A stretch of 64,000 nucleotides of DNA from Plectrocnemia conspersa. Taxonomy: Eukaryota; Arthropoda; Insecta; Trichoptera; Polycentropodidae. The notes below the pieces were generated by a model, which was given only the letters and a program-made list of their open reading frames with translations, ran no database searches and had not been told where the DNA came from. A program made the translations under genes and the position numbers. The DNA is taken from NCBI GenBank assembly GCA_009617715.1, contig VTFK01000265.1, positions 558,001 to 622,000 of the forward strand, read 5' to 3'. Numbering within the stretch: position 1 is the stretch's first letter; each line of letters opens with the position of its first letter. Below, piece after piece: positions 39,301-48,500 of this stretch.

Positions 39301-42300
39301 GTATTTATTACTTGTTATATTTTTAATTTATATTATATTTGTTCTTTTTATTATATTTTTAGTGACATTCAAGATTTGTTAGTAAAACGATTGCAAGAAA
39401 TGGCTTATGTGTTTGATTCTTTGCTTTCGAATAAATGTATCATTGGCGAAGAGAAGCGTCGTAAGGTAGAGAACCTTCTAGAGCAGACGATTGATCTTCA
39501 GGATGGATTGAAAATAGAACTGAATGCGTCGCACAACTTAGAGGAAACGTTCATGGACAATTCGTTCGGTAAACCACCCCAAGATATGAAGCTCGACAAT
39601 CTGACAATGATGTTCGGTCATCATATGTCCATCGGTGATACTTCACAATTAATAAGCTACAAACATCTCGAAGAATCGAATCATAAAAGCATCGAATGTG
39701 TGATCGAAAATCAAAATAAAGAGATTGACATGCTGAAAAATCAAATCAAAACCATCAAATCTCGATGCATATGCGATAGCGCTTTTGAAGAGGACTCTGG
39801 GGATAAAGGAAAAACGTCTTGCTATGAATATAACAAGTTGGTAACAAGAAAATCTAAAAATAAGCTTGGTAAGATTAAATATCTGAACTCTACGTGGAAT
39901 GGATGTGACGCTCCGCAAATCAACAATTCAGAATCGGAGTGCTGGTCTGAACCAGACAGAACTGTCTCGCTAGAGCGAATGGGTCATTTAAGTAACATAA
40001 CTAAAGAGTTAAACTCCAGCGATGACGAAATATGCGACCATTGTCATCGGCAAAAATACCACAAGAATGCTACAGAGCCTAAAGAGCTTGAAACAGTCAA
40101 GTATCAGCTGACGAACTTGACCCAAATCAAAATAAATTTAGAGAACCTATTAAATAGCGCTAACACTAAAATAGGAGATTTAGAATTCCAATTAACTACA
40201 AATAAAGACGAAATGTTGGATAGAGATGCTAAAATAGATCAACTGACGGAAGAGTTGCGGCACGCCGAGAATTCTTTGAATCTATATATTTCGAAATACG
40301 AAAACTTAGAAACCAGACTGAACGAAGAAACCGATAGATTAAAATTAGAATTAGAATCTGTACAGAAACATGCCGTTGAAATTGAAGAGTCACTTCTGCG
40401 AGAGCAGAAGATCACTGAAGATAAACTAAAAGAGGCTAAGACCGAAATGAAAGAGTTTCAGTCTAAAGTGGAGAAAGAATGGGTGAGCCGCGTAAGATAC
40501 GAAGCTATGCGGAAGGAGCTGGATAATGGTGCGCTGCAGGCTTCGCAGGCCACTCTAGACAAAGCTCTAGCTACCGAGCAGAAAATAAGGAGCGACGCCG
40601 AAGCCGACCGGCTGAAAAATAAGCTTGGAGAAGCACAATTGAAGATCAATAAACTAGAATCAATTAATTCTGACCTGCAAAATAGATACGAGTCTACAGA
40701 AAGGGTGATGGTGGATTCAAGGTGGAGTAATCGTCTGACACCGAGCAGCAGGCTCTCTTCCGGTCATTCGTCGCCACAAGCGTCCTCGTCGGATAACAGC
40801 CTCGAAAACGAGAGATTGCCTATCGTAGATTTGATAGATATAACAAGCCAAAACTTTTCTCCTGGTGAGTATTTTATTATTGATTATTAAAAAAATACTA
40901 TTTTAGGGAGCGTAACTCTAGGGGTGGTTGACCTCGCGGCCAATGAGACTCCTGGTCGAATGGTCGACAGTCGCCACACTATAAATAAGAAGAGAGCGAA
41001 ATTGCATAATGATTTTAGATAATTTACTCAACTACTCAGTAAAAATTAATTTATCATAATTGTACAACAGTTAAACATAATTCTTCATATCAGATATTTT
41101 ACTCTGGTCTTCGCATTCCCAATGCATTAGGAGTCACCGCATCTTCGTTGTTTTAGTGCTCCGTATGAAAATTTGATGATGAGTTTTAATTCTGCGCTTC
41201 ATACAAATGCAATAAAGATCTTTTTTAAGACTATCCTTTTTAAGTGAAACGACTTATTAACTTACATTTATTATCAGATATTTTCCTACAAATAAACAGT
41301 CCGAATTTGACACTTCAGAATGTGTTTCTATTCAATTTTCAAAATTTAATCTGTGATATGATTTTTGAAGGTCAAGTAGTAAATATAATTAACCTGAGAT
41401 ACTTGAAAATGTTTTCAATTAAGTGGAGAACAGTGGACTTCCGTGCGACTACAAACATACAAACATAAACAATATATTTTTACTTGGACGTGTATTTGTA
41501 ATTTTTTTTTTAAATAGGCCCACGCCCTCCTCCCACGGTCGCATTAGGCTTGGGAGTTTCGGCCCATGGGCGACTGGCAGTGGCGCAGCTAGGGTATGTG
41601 CCGCCCGGGCATTCCTTAAAATTGCCGCCCCCCATACATTTTTTGCAGTCATAAAATCAGCATTTCTTAAAATAATAAATTGATTATTAAGCCCTTGCTA
41701 TTCGTAGATTTACACAAATGTTAGTATATTCAGGGTTAAGAACCACACTAGACGATTCCATCGCGAATATGCCGCCCCCAAGCAAGTGCCGCCCGGGGCG
41801 GCCCGCCCCCTCCGCCCCACAATAGCTACGCCACTGGCGACTGGTTATTACCCAGCCTAGCTTTCGCGCCTGCACGCTGCGTGGACAGGTGTTAGGCTAG
41901 GCCTCCTTCCTTGATCGTCCGAGTGACGACCGCGGTCGGGTTGACCGTCGCGATTTAGCTACTGATGGTCTCCGGCATCACTATCCTTGATGGAGACGGA
42001 ATTGGATAGGGAAAGTAGAGGGAAGGGAAGGTAGCGGGCAGTCGCACTCTGCTTACCTAGGGTCTCTACGGGAGAGAAATAATTTTTTATGTATTTGTAA
42101 TTGTAACTAATGCTGAGGTCGAATTGTGGGGTTTTGTATTATTCCGTGCTGTAACGAAACAATAAAAATCACACCATTTTTGACATGCCCTTAGGTAAAG
42201 AATATCTTTATTTAAACTTTAAAATTGTATATAAAAATATAACAGTGTGAAATTATGAGTTATTATGAAATTATTCATAATTAAGGTACATTTAATTTAT

Positions 42301-42559
42301 TGAATTGACATATGACTGATCATGAAATAGTGTTGCACAAAAAATATGTACATAATTACCAAAGTTTTTACCATATTTTTTTTTCACAGCTGAACTTGCG
42401 GCCGAGAACATGGTACTGAAAGAAAAGTTAAAGAGGACGCAGATGCAAGTGCTTCAAATGAAACACCAGCCTCACAAAGAACGTCTTATGTGTAATGAGA
42501 TTCACAAATCTTTGTCGCTCCTCCGAAAAGTGAGAGACAATATCAATCACAATTCGTAA
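27314..42559 (+). CDS. cnn: Centrosomin, pericentriolar scaffold protein
   Basis: Coiled-coil scaffold that recruits gamma-tubulin complexes and builds mitotic pericentriolar material. Twelve exons, all in phase: 27314-27366, 35456-35514, 35587-35777, 36027-36164, 36868-37041, 37116-37249, 37334-37396, 38626-38714, 38864-38955, 39031-39296, 39363-40864 and 42390-42559; 976 residues. The CM1 motif lies at about residues 46-81 (SPVQSRTMKDYEEQ, LRKENFNLKLNVYFLEER) and is the gamma-tubulin complex-binding signature of the CNN/CDK5RAP2/myomegalin family. Nearly all the rest is predicted heptad coiled coil, with a Ser-rich break (SSRLSSGHSSPQASSSDNS) in exon 11. Exon 1 was joined by phase and by the promoter-like island; its 17 residues are inferred. 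Intron 1 is about 8 kb. Oddities: an inverted copy of exon 11 in intron 7, and a 66-bp intron 10 with no stop. The N-terminal exon is the least certain part. Confidence 0.9.
29327..29391. repeat. Imperfect palindrome inside a 24-bp inverted-repeat pair
   Basis: TTTATTTGCACATTACTAATG pairs with CATTTGTGATGTGCAAATAAA (arms about 28 bp, few mismatches). Just outside, GTTGATTTTGAAAGTGAGG (29397-29415) is the inverse of CCCCACTTTCAAAATCAAC (29632-29650). The layout suggests a small MITE or nested foldback in cnn intron 1. Confidence 0.65.
33318..33560 (+). repeat. Foldback repeat family A, copy 3
   Basis: Begins TTTACCGAGCGTTCCCACTGC, then ACACGATTTTATTCCTTTTG, GCGCTCTCCT, TCGGTTTGAATACATTTGGA and CAGACAAACTATGGAGTAAT, in the same order as copy 1. 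It lies in cnn intron 1. Confidence 0.8.
34385..34465 (+). repeat. Dispersed repeat, copy 2 (first copy near 1600)
   Basis: TTTCGCTCACT, CTCGTCACTTAACTAGCG, AAGTATCTCACTGTACGCG and CCTGGTTGT align with 1605-1680. Confidence 0.7.
36712..36787. repeat. Short tandem duplication in cnn intron 4
   Basis: AACGAGATGAAATATTTTAA occurs at 36713 and again about 51 bp later. This is a simple local duplication. Confidence 0.7.
37517..37925 (-). pseudogene. Inverted, decayed copy of part of cnn exon 11, inside cnn intron 7
   Basis: Read on the minus strand, this segment matches exon 11 at about 40377-40835 in order. It opens with the codons for EIEESL, runs through KEFQSKVEKEWVSRVRYEAM and RKELDNGALQA, and ends at the codons for SLENE. 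The middle (about 37640-37900) is nearly identical to the exon; the 37557-37630 part is diverged and shortened by about 50 bp. Two in-frame TAG stops (in REQK, Q to stop; in QASQ, S to stop) show it is not coding. It is intronic and antisense, so the cnn pre-mRNA contains both arms of an inverted repeat. Confidence 0.95.
39297..39362 (+). other. 66-bp open-frame intron 10 of cnn
   Basis: Donor GTACGT and acceptor TTTTTAG define a 66-base intron, divisible by three and lacking a stop. If retained it would add 22 mostly hydrophobic residues (rich in Y, I and F) between KS and IQDLL. Splicing is favoured because the insert has membrane-like composition inside a coiled coil. Confidence 0.7.
41515..42085. 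mobile_element. Unclassified GC-rich insertion in cnn intron 11
   Basis: Outside the hAT MITE, the sequence (CCCACGCCCTCCTCCCACGG, GCCTAGCTTTCGCGCC, GTGACGACCGCGGTCGGG, GGGAGAGAAATAATTT) is far more GC-rich than the intron. It has no ORF. It may be a SINE or LINE 3' fragment; the family is unknown. Confidence 0.45.
41578..41836. mobile_element. hAT-type MITE, 259 bp, with 8-bp target duplication
   Basis: Terminal inverted repeats CAGTGGCGCAGCTA and TAGCTACGCCACTG bound the element. The 8-bp GCGACTGG is present on both sides (41570-41577 and 41837-41844), the standard hAT signature. The interior has G/C-rich complementary arms (GCCGCCCGGG near 41601 and CCGCCCGGGGCGG near 41790) and no transposase. 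Confidence 0.93.
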
Positions 42560-42919
42560 CGCCGTCCGACACGCACGTCCAACATTGATATTTTGCAATT
42601 CCATTTTATATTATATACGTACTTGTTTATTATAGCTGATAATTTTAAATAAATAATGTAATTTCGTTGATTATTTGTTCACTAAAATTGCTAATTTAAA
42701 AAAAAAAAATACCTTCTCGTAAAGATTGACTAAAAACAGGGTGAACGGTTATTAATAAGTCCGTTATCTTTAACGTGTTTAATTATTTTATAATAAATTT
42801 TATTTTTAATCTAATACTTGTTTTTCTCTTATTTCCTCCTTTTTGTGATATGATGAAAATAGGTTATTCAGATTGATCATTGTTTCACGTAATCGAAAAC
42901 AAAACCTCGATTGATGACG

Positions 42920-43608
42920 TCTTAGCACTTAACCGACGGGTCGGGTAGTATTTACCGATTTCGTCCACTGGTGGTAACCAGGGAGTCGGGTAATAACTAC
43001 CTTTTACGATTTCTGACGTTTAACGACGGGTCCAGTTGCTTCTACCCACAAACACTAAAGTGTTTTGTGATGACATCTATGAATGAAGGTTTGTACTACA
43101 AGAAAAAAAATATTTCAAGGCGAAAATATTTTTATTGTCGCCACAACTTCACATGTGGGGGACAATCAAAGAACTCTTTGCATCAACAAGCTGAAGTAAT
43201 AAAACAGGATCGTAAATTACTTTTAAAGCGTGACAAAGCTTGGCATAACAAATTGAGCCCATGGAAGACCGAAATATAATTTACATATGATAATTCACAT
43301 AGTTCATTTTATTTACATAATTAATTATTATCTATTTTTTAAACTAGAGAATAAAGTAGAATAAAGCAAATTTTATGATATTAATTATTATTTTATGCAA
43401 CCCATAGATTGAGAACCATTGATAAAATAATTTTAACATATGAACCAATACAATGCAGAACATTTGATAAATTTTTGTTTTTTAATTCCGTTTAATTCAA
43501 AAGTTATCATATATTTTTGTTATAAATCTGTGTTGCGTAAAGTTCTCGCTAAACAGCCCATTTTTACAGATCATGCGGGAAAAAAACGACCCGCCGGTTA
43601 AGTGTTAA
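42920..43608 (+). mobile_element. piggyBac-like MITE, copy 1
   Basis: Left end CACTTAACCGACGGGTCG (42926-42943) and right end CGACCCGCCGGTTAAGTG (43587-43604) are inverted repeats containing TTAA. Subterminal repeats of the GGGTCGGGTA...TACC type occur three times in the first 120 bp. The 102-codon ORF inside has no family motif. It lies just after the cnn 3' end. Confidence 0.75.
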
Positions 43609-43825
43609 ATTATATAACCCTTTGATGCTAAACAACGATATATCGTTGTTCATTATTATATAAAATAAATGCTAACATAGATTGCTGTTGTTGAACCTGT
43701 TACCCTATTAGTGTGATAATGGCATGAAATACTTTTTGAATTAATTTAAATATAATATTGTATAGGAAGAACTGATGAATACGTGAAAAAGAAGAATTTA
43801 ACATCTTGGCATGCTTCTTCTCGCG

Positions 43826-43882
43826 AAACAGCCCATTTTTACAGATCATGCGGGAAAAAACGACCCGCCGGTTAAGTGTTAA
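43826..43882 (+). mobile_element. Second copy of the piggyBac-like right terminus
   Basis: CAGCCCATTTTTACAGATCA, GCGGGAAAAAA and CGACCCGCCGGTTAAGTGTTAA repeat 43553-43608 almost exactly. No matching left end is attached. Confidence 0.85.
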
Positions 43883-44348
43883 TAGAGTATAATTACAAGC
43901 AAAGTTTTTGCTGTAATTACTTAAGCCGGGATATTCTTATCGCAGAAGAGAGAATGTAGGATGTAAGCAGTGGTGTGCTGCTAAAAATGTATTAACCAGC
44001 TCGCATTTCTGCTCACCCCCTAAATTTTTTTTTAATATCATATTAATTATTATAAAAAAAATCAAATCAATTATTATACAAATAAATTTATTTATACTCA
44101 ATATGTTCATTCCAAGAAATATTTTGATTTTTCATTAAATACATTCGCCGTGGTGGGTCCCACATGTTTAAAATTAGCTGAATGATGTTGATGATTGTCA
44201 TGATTTAACATTGGTGTAAGATTCTACGAAGACAGCGGCAAACCTATCAAATTAATGGTCATTATGTGTAGTATATTTTACACCTCTAAATTAAGCGAGG
44301 GCTAGTTTTATATATTATATATGTGTGTGTGTATTATTTATTAAATAT

Positions 44349-44411
44349 ATGTAAGATTATTTGTTACTGCACTTTTGTATGATAAAAGTGCAATTACAAA
44401 TAATCTTACAT
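44349..44411. repeat. 63-bp hairpin
   Basis: ATGTAAGATTATTTGTTACT and its partner AATTACAAATAATCTTACAT pair, extended by GCACTTTT / AAAAGTGC, with a loop of about 4 bases. The arm length and mismatches resemble a MITE remnant, or possibly a small-RNA hairpin. Confidence 0.8.
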
Positions 44412-44544
44412 AATAATATTCCAACAAAGCATTAAAATTGAAATTGAAAGACTACTTATTATGTCTTACAAGAACGAGCCACAAATGAACTGTTGGAAAA
44501 TCCATAACAAAATCAATTATTTAGTGTGTCAATAGCATATTAAC

Positions 44545-45032
44545 ACTCGACTGACAAGTCAGGCAGTATCTACTCGTCATGTTTGCTGATGGTAATCCAA
44601 GGGACAGGTAAAATCTTCTTTTTTTGACTTCTGATATTTAACGACAGTTCTGTAGTATCCACCAGCAAAAACTAATGCTTATTGTGCTGCCATCTATAAA
44701 ATTAATGTTTAAACTACATAAAATGACAATATTTTCTTCAGCGTGACAAAGCCATAAATTTAATTTGATTTATATTAGCTGTTACAACCCGCTGACGAAT
44801 AAAGTTTAAGATGTTAATAAATTTATTTGTAAATATTATAAAAAATAAAATATTTTATATGTAAATATATTAGCTTTCATTTTTATGCGATCCACAGATT
44901 GAAGTTTATTAACAAAATAATTTAAACAGATCTACCAATGCAGATCAAAACTAACCATTTATTATTATTATTATTCTCTTTTAATTAAAAAGTGCCCTTT
45001 ATTAAAATCTACCCATCGATTAAGTGCTAATA
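44545..45032 (+). mobile_element. piggyBac-like MITE, copy 3 (diverged)
   Basis: Follows 42926-43604 in order (AACACTCGACTGACAAGTCA, ATTTAACGACAG, CCAGCAAAAACTAATG, GTGCTGCCATCTATA, CAGCGTGACAAAGC, TCGATTAAGTGCTAA). It is shorter and more mutated. Confidence 0.65.
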
Positions 45033-45528
45033 TAAAATTAAAACATGTTTTTTTAACAATTTATTATTACAGTTATTGCAATACATAACAATTTTGATAC
45101 ACACAAATGAACAAAATTTAAATTAAAAAAATATCAATTTCATATTTGTCAGATTATATTAATAATAACAATAATTGAGTTAATATTAAATTTCAATAAT
45201 AATAATAATAATTATATTCACATTACAGCATGTTAAGAAGTCATCGATCTCAAAAAATGTAATTTTTTTTATAAGTACATTAGCCATTTTTTTAATGTAC
45301 TTTGATCAATCTTAAATATTCCTTTACATAAAAAAATATATATACAACTCAAAAATGGAATGTAACATTCACATACAATCGTTATTGTATAAAAAATATA
45401 AAAATCCATCAAATGAACAATAAATTACTTTTCGTATAAAAATATAAGTTTACGAGTAAACTGGTCAGTTACGAGTATCAATCAATAAATATACCATAGC
45501 ACCTTATTCCTTTAAATCTAATAGACGC
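45033..45528. other. Region 3' of G6PD, likely its 3' UTR
   Basis: AT-rich, no ORF. It lies just downstream of the G6PD stop on the minus strand. An exact poly(A) site was not identified. Confidence 0.4.
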
Positions 45529-48500
45529 TCACAAATGATTCTTATGCCATTTGTAGGAGCCGTAGTATTTGAAATTGCTCTTCGCTAATTTCTCGTCTGC
45601 TTCCTTCGGCCCCCTGGAACCATGCATATAAGTCACCGGTTTAACTTTATGCGTCTCCAAGTGCTGCAGCAACGGAGTGAATACCCTCCAAGCTTCTTTC
45701 AGCTCGTCACTTCGCACAAAGTTCAGCTGCGAGCCACAGAACACATCTTCAATGAGCCTCTCGTAAGCATCGGGCAGAGGTAGTTCTTTATATCTAGAAC
45801 TGTACGTTAAATCCAGTTCGGTTTCATGTAGATCGAAGCCTCTCCCTGGAGTCTTACACATCATCTTCAAATAAATAGCCTCTCCGGGTTGAACCCTCAT
45901 TACGAACTCATTCCGTTTAGCGTTACCTTCAAATATATCTCCAGCGACGTCTTGATATTGAATCCTTACTTCTGCTTTCCTCTCATTGAGGGCTTTACCG
46001 CATCTCAGTATGAATGGCACTCCATCCCAGCGTTCGTTATTGATCTGTAAAACAGCCATAGCGTACGTAGGTGTTACAGATTCTTTTGGAACCGTTGGAT
46101 CATCTAAATATCCTTGTAAAGAATCACCGCTTCCGGACGGATCGCCAATATATTGACCAATTATCACATCTTCGGGCTCAATTGTTTTGACTGAACGTAA
46201 AACTTTAACTTTTTCGTTTCTAATATCATCGGGATCGACAGACGTCGGTTTTTCCATCGCAACCAAGCATAAGATTTGAAGGAGGTGATTCTGCATGACG
46301 TCTCTAATCATGCCGAAGTCGTCGAAGTATCCGCCGCGTCCTTGAGTACCGAATGGCTCTTTGAATGATATCAAAACTGAAGCAATACTTTCTCGATTCC
46401 AAGACGGAGCTAAGAATCGATTGCCAAAGCGTAACGTTAATAGATTTTGTACCATCTCTTTGCCCAGATAGTGGTCTATTCTGTAGATTTGTTCTTCGCG
46501 GAATAGAGAAGCTAAATGATCGCTGAGCTTACGCGAGCTATCGGCGTCTCTACCGAAGGGTTTTTCTACAATTATGCGAGTCCAACCCGCATCGGACATG
46601 CAAGCATTTCTGATGTTTGAAGTAGCTGATTCGAACACGGACGGTGGAAGAGCTAGATAGAAGAGTCTGTTTGTAGGGCCTTTGCCTTCTATTTCGCGCA
46701 AGGCAATATCTAACTTATGGAAGTCATCTGCTTTATCGTACAATCCGGATACAAAAGAATTTTTTGTCCAGAATTCATCGAAATCATCCTCTTGGTGGGG
46801 TTTCACTGGAGAGTAGACTCTGAAAATAAAATAAAATATCATAAATAAACATGCTACTAGAAATGAAGCTATTATATAAATACATAATATAAATGATAAA
46901 GTGCAAATATTGATTATAAAACTATACGTATTCTAAACAGAATAAATTTTCAATTTTTTCAACTCATTTCTAGGGGAAAATACGTGGAAGAAATACAGAC
47001 AGACGTCGCATCTCGCATATTGCTCTATAGTTGGTCTGCACCTCGATATTACACAATGTTTTAAAAATATGATAGTTATCCTTACCGATATTACTACGGA
47101 CTTATGATATGAGAATATTGATCCAAATTTATTCAAACCGAATTTTGGTCAATAGGAGGGCGCAGAAACAATTACCACTTTTCGGTCGTCGCCGTCGCAG
47201 TGAGGATGATACGATTTTATTGATTTGAAGTGAATTTTTGACTTTTGAGAAGGGATAATTGTTTTTTGCGCTTTCTTATTAGTCAAAATTCGGTTTAGAT
47301 GTGCTTCATTTGATTCTCACTCATTGTAAGTTGTAATATTGTTTTAATATTAACACTAGATAACTAAGCGTTTCCACTGCGACGGCATGATTTTATTGCT
47401 ATTGAAGTGGATTCTAAATAGGGAAATACTATGAATATTAATGAAATCGAAATAATAAAAAAAACGACCACTGACTAACCAACTTTTTCCCCCTCCTGGA
47501 AAAAGCTGAAATGACCCCTGCAAAAAGTGTCTGTTTTTCAGACTTGTTTTAACTAGGGTTCTCTGATATTGAAAATATGAAATTCGCAAAAAATTGTGAA
47601 GAAGTGGATAAGCACAAGATTCAAATACAATATACAGATTATATGTACATGAACAGTTTTAATATTTTTATAAACATTTTAAGGACAACGGTTTAGTATT
47701 ACGTTATATTTTTATGAGTCGATTGTAATCGCAATATTTTTATGACAATATACGAATGAAAGAGAAGGCTAGTTTAGACCCAGTCGCGTTATTGTTTAAC
47801 ATCACCTCTGATTTTAATGAAAGTTTAACTTTCTAGGTGGCCATTTGTAGGCCACCGTCCGAAAATTACAAAGGATATGTACAACAATGCTTATTCGATG
47901 TGAGGATTTTTTATAGTATTTTATTTAGACTATTCTCGAAGCTTTTCAATACAGGATTAAAAAAAATGTTGTTATGGTAATTGTAGATAATTAATAGCTT
48001 TCCACTGTGCAATTCTTATGTGTTCCAAAGTTCTGATTTCATAAATATTTTGTTTAATGTAAAGCTAAGTTATAATCTCTTTGATGTTTAACAGTATTAA
48101 AAGAATAGTTCGGATTATCCATAAGCCCTTATAATCAAGAGCATGGTGTATGATATATGAGTCGTTTAGATGCAAAAGTGATTTTAACCGAAGTTTTTAT
48201 CTGTGTATTTATTTCAAGTAAGTGTCTTTAAAACTTTAGGTTATAGATTAACTGAAATACAAAACAATATATTGTTTTGCTTGTGAGGTTAAAAAGTATA
48301 TATTTTAAAAGCCCAGATTCACAATAATTAAATTGTGATTATGAAAAAAATTACACTACTGTAATTTGTGAAGAATTATTTAGGATCAATTTTATTAATG
48401 GAATCAAAATACGAATCAAAATATTATTATCGAAAGGGAATCTCATTACAAACCCGATATAGGGAAATTCGAGCTGGTTTGAAATAAGGAAAGCAATCAA

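Larger units (their letters stand above)
40865..42389 (+). other. Intron 11 of cnn with nested insertions
   Basis: AT-rich ends flank a GC-rich element at about 41515-42085, which is itself split by a hAT MITE. No exon is seen inside. Confidence 0.7.

Noticed and set aside
39649..39918. 89-codon antisense ORF
   Set aside because: Shadow of cnn exon 11.
42971..43279. 102-codon ORF
   Set aside because: It lies inside the piggyBac-like MITE, has no family motif and is probably chance.
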